From assembly GCF_900102365.1 (NCBI RefSeq), contig NZ_FOIN01000002.1, forward strand, positions 62,001 to 126,000: 64,000 bases of DNA, written 5' to 3'. The notes beneath the pieces are model-generated. The model did not search any database. It was not told where the DNA came from and was given only the letters and a program-made list of their open reading frames with translations. This document shows, piece by piece, positions 36,169 through 45,680 of the stretch; the first letter of the stretch is position 1; each line of letters opens with the position of its first letter. A program made the position numbers and the translations under genes. The DNA is from Thomasclavelia cocleata. GTDB lineage: Bacteria; Bacillota_I; Bacilli_A; Erysipelotrichales; Coprobacillaceae.

Positions 36169-37536
36169 CTAAATTTTTTGTAAAAAAGTTCGATAAGCTA
36201 AATATGCCTCATAAACATCAACTTTGCTTACAATTTCCATTGGTGCATGCATATTTAATACAGCTACCCCAGCATCAATCACGTTCATATTATAATTACC
36301 CAAAATATAAGCAATAGTACCTCCACCGCCTTGATCCACTTTACCAAGTTCTGCAGTTTGATAATTAACATTGTTTTCATCAAGAATATTTCTAATCTGT
36401 GCCATATATTCTGGGTTAGCATCATTAGAACCGCTTTTTCCACGTGCCCCTGTATATTTATTAAAAACAATTCCTCTTCCTAAATAAGCAGCATTCTTTT
36501 TATCATTGACACTCAAATATAAAGGATCTACACCTGCACTAACATCACTAGATAACATTTTTGAATTAGCCAATGCCTTTCTAGTCTTCACAAAACTGTC
36601 AACACCTTGTTTAGCCAATAATTCACTAATTGTATTTTCAAAGAATAAAGACTGAGCTCCAGTAGCTCCAACACTACCAATTTCTTCCTTATCCACTAAA
36701 ATAGCACAACTTGTATATTCAGGATCATTAATATCTAATATTGCCATTAATGAAGTATATGCACAAACTCGATCATCATGCCCATATCCAGCTACCATAC
36801 TACGATCTATTCCGTAATCACGAGCTTTTCCACTAGGTACAATTTCAATCTCAGCGCTTAAAAAATCTTCTTCTTCAAAATCATATTTTTCCTTTAGAAT
36901 TTTTAAAACATTAGCTTTTACTGAATCTTTTTCATAATCTCTTAATGGCATACTTGCAAAAGTTACATCTAAATCTTCTCCTTCAATTACTTTTGCTGCT
37001 TCTTTTTTCAGTTGATCAGCAGATAAATGAATTAATAAATCACTAATTCCCACAACTGGATCAGTTTCATCTTCACCAATATTTACATTAATCACAGTAC
37101 CATCTTTTTTTACTACTACTCCAATTAGTGATAATGGAATAGTTACCCATTGATATTTTTTTACTCCCCCATAATAATGGGTATCTAGTAATGCAAAACC
37201 TTCACTTTCATATAATGGATTTTGTTTTAAATCCAATCTTGGCGAATCAATATGTGCTCCTAAAATTCTAAGGCCTGCTTCAATTGGCTTTTTACCAATC
37301 ACAAATAAAGCTACATTTTTATTCATATTTGTTACATACACTTTATCCCCTGGTTTTAAAATATCTACATCTTTTAGATCTTTATACCCAGCTGCCATTG
37401 CTTTTTTTACAGTTTCATTAACACATAATCTTTCAGTCTTTCCTTTAGTAATGAAAGTTTTGTACCCCTCATTAAAATCCATTATTTCTTTTATTTGTTC
37501 ATCATTATATTTTTCCCATGCATTTTTTGCGTACAT
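36169..37536 (-). CDS. M18-family aminopeptidase
   Basis: A 455-residue zinc aminopeptidase that releases N-terminal residues from peptides in the cytoplasm. Metal ligands are recognisable in LGAHIDSPRLDL, YGHDDRVCA, DKEEIGSVGATG and the C-terminal NMHAPMEIVSKVD. The length is standard. It has GGAG upstream of the ATG at 37536 and its own terminator. The closest named relatives are ApeB/LAP4-like enzymes. Confidence 0.93.
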   Translation of the reverse strand: MYAKNAWEKYNDEQIKEIMDFNEGYKTFITKGKTERLCVNETVKKAMAAGYKDLKDVDILKPGDKVYVTNMNKNVALFVIGKKPIEAGLRILGAHIDSPRLDLKQNPLYESEGFALLDTHYYGGVKKYQWVTIPLSLIGVVVKKDGTVINVNIGEDETDPVVGISDLLIHLSADQLKKEAAKVIEGEDLDVTFASMPLRDYEKDSVKANVLKILKEKYDFEEEDFLSAEIEIVPSGKARDYGIDRSMVAGYGHDDRVCAYTSLMAILDINDPEYTSCAILVDKEEIGSVGATGAQSLFFENTISELLAKQGVDSFVKTRKALANSKMLSSDVSAGVDPLYLSVNDKKNAAYLGRGIVFNKYTGARGKSGSNDANPEYMAQIRNILDENNVNYQTAELGKVDQGGGGTIAYILGNYNMNVIDAGVAVLNMHAPMEIVSKVDVYEAYLAYRTFLQKI

Positions 37537-37624
37537 AAAATTCTCCTTTCAACTCTCCATATATAGTATACCAATTTACCTAATTTCTCAATCATTATGA
37601 ATGTAAAAAAATTATACTTTTAAT

Positions 37625-37655
37625 TATAAAAAAGATATCTAATAACTAGATATCT
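37625..37655 (-). terminator. Intrinsic terminator of the ppaC-rqcP operon
   Basis: On the minus strand AGATATCTA and TAGATATCT form a perfect 9-bp stem followed by six T; it overlaps the rqcP stop. Confidence 0.85.
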
Positions 37656-37912
37656 CGTTCAATTCGTTCTTCTTTGATTATTTCATATAACATTGCACTA
37701 TCTTCTTTTAAAACATGTTCACGAAGTTCTTTAACTTTTATAGTTAAAAGACTACGACCAAATTCAATTTCAATCTCATCTCCAACATGAAGTTTAGTAC
37801 TAGGTTTTGCAACTTTTCCATTTACCTTAACACGTGAACTTTCACTAATTTCCTTTGATAAAGTACGACGTTTAATTATTCGTGACACTTTTAAAAATTT
37901 ATCTAATCTCAT
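37646..37912 (-). CDS. rqcP: S4-domain RNA-binding protein RqcP (YabO/Hsp15-like)
   Basis: An 88-residue protein with a single S4 domain: MRLDKFLKVSRIIKRRTLSKE, then RVKVNGKVAKPSTKLHVGDEIEIEFG. RqcP works with RqcH on stalled 50S subunits to add C-terminal alanine tails in ribosome quality control. It begins one base after the pyrophosphatase stop, so it is the last gene of that operon. Confidence 0.92.
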   Translation of the reverse strand: MRLDKFLKVSRIIKRRTLSKEISESSRVKVNGKVAKPSTKLHVGDEIEIEFGRSLLTIKVKELREHVLKEDSAMLYEIIKEERIERDI

Positions 37913-37913
37913 C

Positions 37914-39554
37914 TTATTTACTCATCACTGCAGTAATTGCAGGAACTACTTGTTTTTTACGAGAAATTACTCCCTTTAAAGTTGCCTGATGTTCATTTAA
38001 TTTAATATTAAATGCTTCTTCAACTAAATATGATTTTGGACCTGCTACAAAGATTTCACTATTAGCATTAATTACATCTGTTAAAAGCAATAGTGTAAAA
38101 TCCAAACGATTATCTTCTGCAAATTTATTCATATATTCAAGCATATCTGCTTTATAAGGCATAAAACCTTCAATATCCATAGAATTAACTTGACCTACAC
38201 CTACTGTTCCTTGCTCAAATGGAAACTTTTTAAAATCTTGATTAAAAATCTCTTCAACCGTTTTACCAGCTAATGATGTTCCTGCTCTAAACATCTCCAT
38301 AGCAAAAGTTTCTATATCAACATTTGCAATTTTAGCTAATTTACGTGCCACTTTAGTGTCAATAGGTGTACATGTTGGTGATTTGAATAATAATGTATCT
38401 GAAATAACCGCTCCTAATAATGCTCCTGCAATTGATTCAGGAATTTCAATATCGTTTTCTTCAAAAATTCTTGTTACAATAGTTGCTGTAGAACCTAACG
38501 GTTCTCCTCTAAACAATAATGGTCCAATCGTTTGGATATCAGCTACTCTATGATGATCAACAATTTCAAGAATATCAGCTTCTTCGATTCCTGGTATTGA
38601 TTGTCCTCTTTCATTATGATCAACTAAAACGACTTTTTTTCTTAAACCTTTTAATAAAGCAAATCTAGAAATACTTCCAACACAACGATTATTTAAATCA
38701 AGCACAGGATAACTACGATATCTTGTTTCACTCATGACTTCTTTAACATGATCTAAAGTATCATCTGTTGTAAATAGCTTCAAATCACCTTTTTGCATAA
38801 TATACTCTACTGGAATAGCTTGAATTATCTGTTGTGAAGTTAAATAAGTGTTGTAAGGTGTAGAAATAACACTAATACCTTTTTCTTTTAATTTATCTAA
38901 TACATCAATTTCAACATCTAGAGATCCTGTTAAAATAATCAATGATACATTTGCTTCAATCATTGAGCTAACAGCATCTTCACGATCTCCACCAATAATA
39001 ATAATATCACCTGGTTTTACACGTTTTTTTGCCTCTTCACCACGCATTGCTGCAATATGTAAATCACCCTCAATGAATTTTAAATCATGGTTTAGATATA
39101 ACACTGATGCCTCTAATGTATCAACTACATTTTCAATTGGAGTATGTGCATCCTTTAATAAACTACTATTCCATTTTTCCATATAACCTTCAACAATATT
39201 TGAAGTTGATAATAACCCTAATAATTGTCCATGATCATCTAAAATTGGTGCTGACTTCAAATTTTGTTGTTTCATCAAAGACCATGCTGTCTTTAATGTC
39301 AGTTCTTTAGAAAAAACAGTTACTTTATCATAATTTAAATCTTCTACCTTTTGTTTAACTGTTTTTAAAAGCACTGGTATTTCTAAATGAAATTTTTTTA
39401 AAACAAACTCTGTTTCTCGGCTAATTTCACCCAATCTAACTGGAATAGCATTATAACGATCAATCGCTTTTAATAAATAAGCATATCCAATCGCTGAACA
39501 AATCGAATCAGTATCAGGATTTTTATGACCACTTACATAAACCAATTCTTTCAT
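37914..39554 (-). CDS. ppaC: Manganese-dependent inorganic pyrophosphatase with CBS and DRTGG domains
   Basis: A 546-residue family II pyrophosphatase. The DHH catalytic part is split by a regulatory insert: N-terminal VSGHKNPDTDSICSAIGYAYL, then CBS1 (about 72-130), a DRTGG domain with IIIGGDREDAVSSMI, CBS2 (about 250-305), and then VVLVDHNERGQ, IVDHHRVAD and the DHHA2 domain. In characterised CBS-PPases the insert binds adenine nucleotides (AMP/ADP inhibit, ApnA activate). It lies between the YheO-like regulator and rqcP. Confidence 0.96.
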   Translation of the reverse strand: MKELVYVSGHKNPDTDSICSAIGYAYLLKAIDRYNAIPVRLGEISRETEFVLKKFHLEIPVLLKTVKQKVEDLNYDKVTVFSKELTLKTAWSLMKQQNLKSAPILDDHGQLLGLLSTSNIVEGYMEKWNSSLLKDAHTPIENVVDTLEASVLYLNHDLKFIEGDLHIAAMRGEEAKKRVKPGDIIIIGGDREDAVSSMIEANVSLIILTGSLDVEIDVLDKLKEKGISVISTPYNTYLTSQQIIQAIPVEYIMQKGDLKLFTTDDTLDHVKEVMSETRYRSYPVLDLNNRCVGSISRFALLKGLRKKVVLVDHNERGQSIPGIEEADILEIVDHHRVADIQTIGPLLFRGEPLGSTATIVTRIFEENDIEIPESIAGALLGAVISDTLLFKSPTCTPIDTKVARKLAKIANVDIETFAMEMFRAGTSLAGKTVEEIFNQDFKKFPFEQGTVGVGQVNSMDIEGFMPYKADMLEYMNKFAEDNRLDFTLLLLTDVINANSEIFVAGPKSYLVEEAFNIKLNEHQATLKGVISRKKQVVPAITAVMSK

Positions 39555-39563
39555 TTTATCCTC

Positions 39564-40229
39564 CTATTTTTCCATCTTTTTTAAATAACGATATACTGTT
39601 GGTTCTGAAACTGCTAACTTTTCAGCAACTAACACAATTGCACCCTTAACTTTAAAAGTTCCTTTTTCCTGTAAATATTTTACTACTTTAATTTTCTCAT
39701 CAACATTTAACCGTTCTGCTAAAAAATAACTAGGGAAGCCCATTTTCTCAAGCGACTCCTTAATATACATATCAATCATTTCCTCTAAAGGAGAAGACAA
39801 AATCTCAACTGGATTATCCATCTTGAATTCAATATCCTTTTCATCTTTAATCCCTAAGATTCTTTTTATCGTTGAAGTGAGATACTCTAAATCTGATATA
39901 TTTACATTAACACATAACATTCCTACAGGTACTTCTTTACCATTTTCTTTAATAAAATATGTAGCCGAACGCATTAATTTCCCATCTGCCCCTGTCGTTT
40001 TATAATTTAACACATAATCTTTATCTAAATATTGTTTTTCTTCTAAATAATGTAATGATAAATTAGATAACTTTGCACCTATTTCTCTTCCTGAATTATG
40101 ATTATTAACAATAGCAACAATTTCTTGTTCCTCTGAAGTTAAATCATGCAATGCAATCTCTACATTATCTCCTAAAGCTTTTCCTAAAAATTCCGTCATT
40201 GCAGCATATGGTTCTAGATACTTATACAT
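39564..40229 (-). CDS. YheO-like PAS/HTH transcriptional regulator
   Basis: A 221-residue regulator. The N-terminal ~115 residues match the YheO-like PAS domain (LEPYAAMTEFLGKALGDNVEIALHDL, GREIGAKLSN, MLCVNVNISDL). The C-terminus is a helix-turn-helix with ALVAEKLAVSEPTVYRYLKKMEK. Such proteins often bind small metabolites; the ligand here is unknown. It is the first gene of the operon with ppaC and rqcP, and a palindrome surrounds its own -10, consistent with autoregulation. Confidence 0.9.
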   Translation of the reverse strand: MYKYLEPYAAMTEFLGKALGDNVEIALHDLTSEEQEIVAIVNNHNSGREIGAKLSNLSLHYLEEKQYLDKDYVLNYKTTGADGKLMRSATYFIKENGKEVPVGMLCVNVNISDLEYLTSTIKRILGIKDEKDIEFKMDNPVEILSSPLEEMIDMYIKESLEKMGFPSYFLAERLNVDEKIKVVKYLQEKGTFKVKGAIVLVAEKLAVSEPTVYRYLKKMEK

Positions 40230-40246
40230 TTTTATTAATCACCCCT

Positions 40247-40275
40247 TTATTGCAATTATACACGAACCGCAATAA
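40247..40275 (-). promoter_or_regulatory. Operator-like inverted repeat over the promoter of the YheO-like gene
   Basis: TTATTGC (40247-40253) and GCAATAA (40269-40275) are perfect inverted arms. Between them lies a minus-strand -10 TATAAT (40260-40255). The -35 is weak. A repressor bound here would occlude initiation; the encoded regulator is the obvious candidate. Confidence 0.45.
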
Positions 40276-40421
40276 AATTAGTAGTATTTTTTATCACGAT
40301 AATAAAAAAGCTAGATTTTACTAAAAAAATTATCATTATAATAATTACGACATAATCTCATACTATTAATTACTATCATAACATTTTAATAAAAAATAAT
40401 AATATCAAGTATTCCATTAAT

Positions 40422-41297
40422 TTATTCTTCTTTACCCTCAAAAATCAACCAAACTATACCACAAACAATTCCCCCTATTGGGTAAACTATCCAAGAAACA
40501 CTCCATGCATTAGTCACAAATGACCACCATAAATAAATTATTGTTATAATCATCATAATGATTCCACAATACATAAATACTTTCTTATTCTTTCCCTCTT
40601 CAATAATTTTATTACGATCAACACGATCATATTTACTCTTAAGCACTCCAAAATACACAAAAATTCCAGTTGCCATTGTTACAAATATCATAAACAAGCC
40701 ATTAGCTAAACTCTCATTATATATATTATCAACCAATACCTGAACAACCACTCCAAATAAAATCAATCCAACACCTACAGCAATAGCTAAAGAATATGTC
40801 TGATTAAAACTCACTCGTTCATTTTCACTATAAAAATCATCAAATTCTATTTTACGTTCTTCAAAATGAGAATCAATCATCCCAAAATAAACAAAACTAA
40901 TCACCCCTATTAAAACAAAGAATAAAAACAAAATTTGGGGAATAAACTCATATTTAGTATTTTCCGGGAAATAAATTTCCGTAAACAAATACACACAAAC
41001 ACCTGACAAAATAGAAACAATTCCAAAAGAGTATGCCTTAGCAATTAAATCATAATGTTTTTCATATATCTGTTTAACAGTTGGATCATGATCTGTTAAA
41101 TCTTTTTTTAACAGATCATCAATAGTACATTCAAATATTTCACTTAGGATAATCAGTGAATCCATCTCTGGCATCCCATTATTAGATTCCCACTTAGATA
41201 CAGCTTGTCTTGATACATTTAATTGCTCTGCCAATTGCTCTTGAGACAATCCTTTCTGTTTTCTTAATACTTTTAAATTTTCACTTAAACTCATCAT
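40422..41297 (-). CDS. XRE-family regulator with membrane domain
   Basis: A 291-residue protein. The N-terminal helix-turn-helix is classical (LKVLRKQKGLSQEQLAEQLNVSRQAVSKWE, then LIILSEIFECTIDDLLKKD). It is followed by about six hydrophobic segments from residue ~90 onward. I start at ATG 41297 with GAGGTG upstream; the longer frame would use the GTG of that site. Membrane-tethered XRE regulators are common in gut Firmicutes, but their signals are unknown. Confidence 0.9.
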   Translation of the reverse strand: MMSLSENLKVLRKQKGLSQEQLAEQLNVSRQAVSKWESNNGMPEMDSLIILSEIFECTIDDLLKKDLTDHDPTVKQIYEKHYDLIAKAYSFGIVSILSGVCVYLFTEIYFPENTKYEFIPQILFLFFVLIGVISFVYFGMIDSHFEERKIEFDDFYSENERVSFNQTYSLAIAVGVGLILFGVVVQVLVDNIYNESLANGLFMIFVTMATGIFVYFGVLKSKYDRVDRNKIIEEGKNKKVFMYCGIIMMIITIIYLWWSFVTNAWSVSWIVYPIGGIVCGIVWLIFEGKEE

Positions 41298-41703
41298 TAT
41301 CACCTCACTATAATTTTAAATGAGCAATTATATTTTTACTACCAACAAACTGTTGCACCCATTAAATTTTTAGCAACTTTTCGTTGCAACCATATAATAT
41401 CAACATTTTTTAGTAATATCATGTATTTTTAATTACATTCTAAAGTAAGTTTTATTCTATATGATCATGTTCCAGTAAATAACCAAAGCTTGCCTTATTA
41501 TTAGTTTCATTCCCCTTATTCAATACATAGATCACAATCTTTTAAAATAAGTATATATGTACCCAAACAATCAAAATAATAACTTTCAACAACTATTGTT
41601 TTGAGGTTACCCCATTTCAGCAAAAGTATTTTATATACTACATCAACATCATTCCGCTTGAACCTTTTCAATCAGAATATTTTTAAAATACTTTTTACCC
41701 ATT
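41298..41703. other. Intergenic region with a GTTGC-type repeat cluster
   Basis: About 400 AT-rich bases without a convincing gene. Near 41351-41390, upstream of the XRE gene, TTGCA, AGCAAC and GTTGCAAC motifs recur; GCAAC-TTTTC-GTTGC (41373-41387) is a perfect 5-bp inverted repeat that could be an XRE operator. Confidence 0.35.
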
Positions 41704-42288
41704 TTAAAAATCCTTTCCTATTTGATAAGCACGCTTTAAATTATTATTATAATTATTTTCTCTTTCAGGATAATCACGTGACATTCTATCAAATACGATC
41801 ATTTCTTTCATTTTAGCTCTTTTTCCAATACGATCACCTAACATCACTACTTTCATCGCTTCTACTTGCTGCCGACGAATCGTTTCGTTTAAATCACCGC
41901 CCATAGTTACAAGCATTAATACTTTATATAGCTGTTTCATTTCAGCCTTTTTACCATATGCAAAACCATATGTCCAAACTCGCTGAAACCAGCCCACCAA
42001 TTTACTTGGAGCCTCAGTCCAAAAAACGGGATAAATAAATACTAAGGCATCACTTTTATTAATTAAATTTTGATGTTGTTTAATATCTTCTGGTATTTCT
42101 AAATTATCATTATAAAAAGCTTCTCTTAAATATTCTTTTTCACTAAAAGTTTCATTAAATTCTAAATTATATAAATCCAATACATGGTATTCATGATTAC
42201 TGTCATTCAACCCTTTAATAAACTCATCTTTCATATTAGCAGTAAAACTATCATCACAAGGATGACAATATATTATTAATACTTTCAT
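41704..42288 (-). CDS. NAD(P)H quinone reductase-like flavodoxin-fold protein
   Basis: A 194-residue FMN/FAD-binding oxidoreductase of the NQO1/MdaB/YwrO group. Visible features are IIYCHPCDDSFTANMKDEF at the N-terminus, the LVFIYPVFWTEAPSKLVGWFQRVWTYGFAYG active-site region and LVTMGGD. Such enzymes make two-electron reductions of quinones or nitro compounds. It is a single gene. Physiological substrate unknown. Confidence 0.9.
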   Translation of the reverse strand: MKVLIIYCHPCDDSFTANMKDEFIKGLNDSNHEYHVLDLYNLEFNETFSEKEYLREAFYNDNLEIPEDIKQHQNLINKSDALVFIYPVFWTEAPSKLVGWFQRVWTYGFAYGKKAEMKQLYKVLMLVTMGGDLNETIRRQQVEAMKVVMLGDRIGKRAKMKEMIVFDRMSRDYPERENNYNNNLKRAYQIGKDF

Positions 42289-42457
42289 AATAATCTTCTA
42301 TTCCTTTCTATCTAGTATTACGATATTTCTAACAAATAACTTTTATTTTTTAAGTTATTAAAAAATTCATATACTAATAATATTCTTATCACAATCAATA
42401 GTAAAGTATTTCTATAAAATATGAATAATGCCTAAGCAAACGCTTAGACATTATCTA

Positions 42458-43846
42458 TTATTTTGTTGAAAGATATTCATCCATTGCCTGAGCTGCTGTT
42501 TTACCAGCACCCATTGCAAGAATTACCGTAGCTGCTCCAGTAACAACATCACCACCAGCATATACACCATCTTTACTTGTTTTCATCGAAGCTTCATCAA
42601 CTATGATTCCACCCCATTTTTGAGTCTCTAACCCTGGTGTAGTCTGTCTAATTAATGGATTTGGACTTTGCCCAATAGAAACAATTACTGTCCCTGTTTC
42701 TATTATGAAATTTGACCCTTCTTTAACTACTGGTCTTCTTCTTCCGCTTTCATCAGGTTCACCAAGTTCCATTTCAACACATTCCATTGATTTAACCCAA
42801 CCATCTTCACCTTCAATTTTAACAGGATTTGTTAGAAGTTTAAAAATAATTCCTTCTTCTTTAGCATGATGTACTTCCTCAGCTCTTGCTGGAACCTCTT
42901 GAGCCCCACGACGATATACAATATAAACATTCTTAGCTCCCAAACGTTTAGCTGTTCTAGCTGCATCCATTGCGACATTACCAGCACCAATTACACATAC
43001 TGTATCAGTTATTTTAATTGGTGTTGGATGTTTAGGGAACTCATAACCCTTCATTAAATTAACCCTTGTTAAAAACTCATTAGCAGCATAAACCCCATTT
43101 AAATTTTCACCAGGGATATTTTGGAATCGTGGCAATCCAGCTCCACTTCCAATAAAAATACCTTGATATCCTTGTTCTTGAAGTTCATCAATTGTAATTG
43201 AACGTCCAACAACTACGTTTGTTTCAAATTTAACACCTAAAGCAGCCACACTATCAACTTCTTTTTGGACTAAATCTTTAGGTAATCTAAACTCTGGAAT
43301 TCCATAAGATAAAACCCCACCTGTTTTATGAAGCGCTTCAAATACAGTCACCTGGTATCCTTTTTTTGCTAACTCCCCAGCACAAGTGATTCCTGCAGGT
43401 CCTGATCCAATTATCGCAACTTTAATACCATTACTTTCTATTTTTAATTCTGGAGCATTTCCATGTGCCATATGATAATCTGCAACAAATCTTTCCAATC
43501 GTCCAATTCCTACAGCTTCTCCCTTGATTGCTCGTACACATTTACCTTCACATTGATTTTCTTGTGGACAAACACGACCACAAATAGCAGGTAAAGCATT
43601 TTCACTTGTAATAATCTTATATGCTTCTTCAAAATTTCCTGTTGCAACTTCCTGAATAAATTCTGGAATTGGTACCCCAACTGGACATCCATTTTTGCAT
43701 GGCTGATGTTTACAATTTAAACATCGTGTTGCTTCCTCCATTGCCATTTCTTTAGTATAACCAAGAGCAACTTCATCAAAATTTTTATTCCTTACATCTG
43801 CTTTTTGTTCAGGCATAGTAACTTTTGTCAATGACATATTTGGCAT
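42458..43846 (-). CDS. nfnB: NADPH-binding subunit of NADH-dependent ferredoxin:NADP+ oxidoreductase (NfnB)
   Basis: A 462-residue iron-sulfur flavoprotein homologous to the glutamate synthase small subunit. The N-terminal cluster-binding Cys are in CLNCKHQPCKNGCPVGVPI and CGRVCPQENQCEGKC. The FAD site is IIGSGPAGITCAGELA and the NADPH site VIGAGNVAMDAARTAKRLG. On its own it could be called gltD-like, but it directly follows an NfnA gene with overlapping ends. The pair matches NfnAB, which bifurcates electrons between NADPH, NADH and ferredoxin. Confidence 0.9.
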   Translation of the reverse strand: MPNMSLTKVTMPEQKADVRNKNFDEVALGYTKEMAMEEATRCLNCKHQPCKNGCPVGVPIPEFIQEVATGNFEEAYKIITSENALPAICGRVCPQENQCEGKCVRAIKGEAVGIGRLERFVADYHMAHGNAPELKIESNGIKVAIIGSGPAGITCAGELAKKGYQVTVFEALHKTGGVLSYGIPEFRLPKDLVQKEVDSVAALGVKFETNVVVGRSITIDELQEQGYQGIFIGSGAGLPRFQNIPGENLNGVYAANEFLTRVNLMKGYEFPKHPTPIKITDTVCVIGAGNVAMDAARTAKRLGAKNVYIVYRRGAQEVPARAEEVHHAKEEGIIFKLLTNPVKIEGEDGWVKSMECVEMELGEPDESGRRRPVVKEGSNFIIETGTVIVSIGQSPNPLIRQTTPGLETQKWGGIIVDEASMKTSKDGVYAGGDVVTGAATVILAMGAGKTAAQAMDEYLSTK

Positions 43847-44694
43847 TATTTAGCACCTCCCATTAAATTACACATCCGATTTGCATTTTCATTTACTGTA
43901 TGTTCTTCTTCCTTAAACATTCTTTGACGCATCATTAATTCATCAAAGTCAACCTGTAATCCATCAAAATCCGGACCATCAACACAGGCAAATTTTATTT
44001 TACCATCAACACTAACACGACAGCAGCCACACATACCTGTACCATCAATCATAATTGGATTTAGTGATACTGATGTTTTAATATTTTTAGGTTTTGTCAC
44101 ATTGACAACTGCTTTCATCATCGGTACTGGACCAATCGCTATTACTTCATCTATATTTTCACCTTTTTCAATCAAATCACTTAATACAGTAGTAACAAAT
44201 CCTTTAGTACCTAAAGATCCATCATCTGTTGCTATATAAACGTTTTTACAAAATTTTCTAAACTCATCAGCTAATAAAACATACTGTGCTTCACGTCCAC
44301 CAATAATCACATCAACTTCTACACCACGATTAGCCAACTCACGAAGCTGTGGATATAATGGTGCACTTCCAACCCCACCAGCTACACCTATTACATGTTT
44401 AACCTCATGAAATTTAGTAGGTATTCCTAAAGGTCCAACAAAATCAGTTAATTCATCACCCTCATTTAATTTAGCTAACTCTCTTGTTGAATACCCAACA
44501 ACCTGATATATAATTGTAATTGTTTCTTTATCTCGATCAAAATCTGCAATTGTTAAAGGAATTCTTTCACCATCCTCACCTACTCGTAAGATGATAAATT
44601 GCCCTGGCTCACATTTTCTTGCTACATATGGAGCATGAACTTCCATTAATTCAACAACATCATTAAGTACTTCTTTTTTCAAAATCTTGTACAT
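43846..44694 (-). CDS. nfnA: NAD-binding subunit of NADH-dependent ferredoxin:NADP+ oxidoreductase (NfnA)
   Basis: A 282-residue protein of the ferredoxin reductase/PyrK type. The FAD-binding barrel is followed by an NAD site (VIGVAGGVGSAPLYPQLREL). The C-terminus holds a [2Fe-2S] Cys set in GTGMCGCCRV and KFACVDGPDFD. Its stop overlaps the start of nfnB. With NfnB it would link NADPH, NADH and ferredoxin pools in fermentation. PyrK-like use is unlikely, since no pyrD is adjacent. Confidence 0.9.
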   Translation of the reverse strand: MYKILKKEVLNDVVELMEVHAPYVARKCEPGQFIILRVGEDGERIPLTIADFDRDKETITIIYQVVGYSTRELAKLNEGDELTDFVGPLGIPTKFHEVKHVIGVAGGVGSAPLYPQLRELANRGVEVDVIIGGREAQYVLLADEFRKFCKNVYIATDDGSLGTKGFVTTVLSDLIEKGENIDEVIAIGPVPMMKAVVNVTKPKNIKTSVSLNPIMIDGTGMCGCCRVSVDGKIKFACVDGPDFDGLQVDFDELMMRQRMFKEEEHTVNENANRMCNLMGGAK

Positions 44695-44726
44695 ACTATT
44701 TCCCCCTACATTAATTATTCCTACCC

Positions 44727-44755
44727 ATTGTAGCTTGCCTAAACAAAAAAAACAA
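44727..44755 (-). promoter_or_regulatory. Promoter of nfnAB
   Basis: On the minus strand TTGTTT (44755-44750) and TACAAT (44732-44727) are separated by exactly 17 bases, about 33 bases upstream of the nfnA ATG. Confidence 0.65.
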
Positions 44756-44837
44756 TGCTAATTCAATATTTTTGTATACAATATTATAATAATACTTCTA
44801 CAACAAGATAATTCCTACTCTAATTTTCATAAAATAA

Positions 44838-44877
44838 TAAAAAACATTTAATCATTTAATAATAATCAAATGTTTAT
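44838..44877 (-). terminator. Terminator downstream of agrB
   Basis: On the minus strand AAACATTT and AAATGTTT pair around an inner ATTATTATTAAATGAT region, followed by TTTATTATTTT. No gene lies between agrB and this hairpin. Confidence 0.65.
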
Positions 44878-44912
44878 AGTATCTATCTAATTTATTAATA
44901 ATATTTTAAAAA

Positions 44913-45497
44913 TTAATTTACATAATTTAATAATTCAATTTTATCAATTACTTTTTCACCAACCATTAAAACAGCAACTAAAGAAAACGAATATATTAGA
45001 ATCGTATATAATGAATTATTCAATAACTTTAATATTAGACATGTAATACTAATTAGAATAGACAATGTAATACTACAGAGGTGATACTTTTTTTGTTCCA
45101 ATTCATTTAATATTCTATTATTAGACTGGACCGGTGAAAGGTAAACGATGATTCCTTCGATTATCAAAATGATTATACATAGTACTACTGTCGAAAAGTT
45201 AAAATAATCTTTCATTATTAAATATAATCCAAAAAAAGCTACATATGTACTTATATTACCCAAATGTGTTATACAACGATATCCCCCTGTATATTTTCTT
45301 AAAACAAGAAAAATCACATTGTATATAAGAGCTTCAAAAAAACAGTCTAGGATAAATCCAATTATCATTATTAATAATATTTCTACAAGAATAGATATTA
45401 AAATTTCTATTCTAAATTTATAAATCGCACGATTTTTGGATATTATGTTTAACGATTCTAATATTTGTATTGTTTTCTCTGCTAAGAATTCAAACAA
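44913..45497 (-). CDS. agrB: AgrB-like peptide-processing membrane protease
   Basis: A 194-residue membrane protein with about five hydrophobic segments. The AgrB signature LRKYTGGYRCITHLG (catalytic His at the end, about residue 76) is present; a Cys in the SFLV/SPVQ-region is not obvious. AgrB cleaves and cyclises AgrD to make a quorum-sensing peptide. It begins at TTG 45497 with AGGAGGTGA upstream. No agrD follows; the next feature downstream is a terminator. It diverges from a LytTR regulator gene. Confidence 0.85.
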   Translation of the reverse strand: MFEFLAEKTIQILESLNIISKNRAIYKFRIEILISILVEILLIMIIGFILDCFFEALIYNVIFLVLRKYTGGYRCITHLGNISTYVAFFGLYLIMKDYFNFSTVVLCIIILIIEGIIVYLSPVQSNNRILNELEQKKYHLCSITLSILISITCLILKLLNNSLYTILIYSFSLVAVLMVGEKVIDKIELLNYVN

Positions 45498-45559
45498 ATA
45501 TTATCACCTCCTAGTACCTAAAATAGCATAAATATAATATATAATCTATATTTTTACAA

Positions 45560-45589
45560 ATTCGGTCATAAATCCAACATATTTGGTAA
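45560..45589. promoter_or_regulatory. Candidate LytTR-type binding site (9-12-9 direct repeat)
   Basis: ATTCGGTCA (45560-45568) and ATTTGGTAA (45581-45589) agree at 7 of 9 positions and are spaced by 12 bases. That is the layout known for LytTR-domain regulators such as AgrA. The site lies in the divergent region between agrB and the LytTR regulator gene, about where the agrB -35 should be. Confidence 0.5.
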
Positions 45590-45620
45590 AAAATATTTTT
45601 TAGGCCAAATTCAACTATGT

Positions 45621-45650
45621 TAGACAATCTCCTTATTGTTCGTGTATAAT
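45621..45650 (+). promoter_or_regulatory. Promoter of the LytTR regulator gene
   Basis: TAGACA (45621-45626) and a perfect TATAAT (45645-45650) are separated by 18 bases. The ribosome site AAAGGAGG follows, then a TTG start. Confidence 0.75.
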
Positions 45651-45680
45651 ATATAAACACTTAGTAAAGGAGGAAAAGTT

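Noticed and set aside
42458-43846. Glutamate synthase small subunit (gltD)
   Set aside because: No large subunit is near; the overlap with an NfnA-type gene favours NfnB.
44820-44855. A minus-strand micro-ORF, MIKCFLLFYEN, as an AgrD peptide
   Set aside because: It has no ribosome site, lies over the agrB terminator hairpin and lacks the helix and acidic tail of AgrD.
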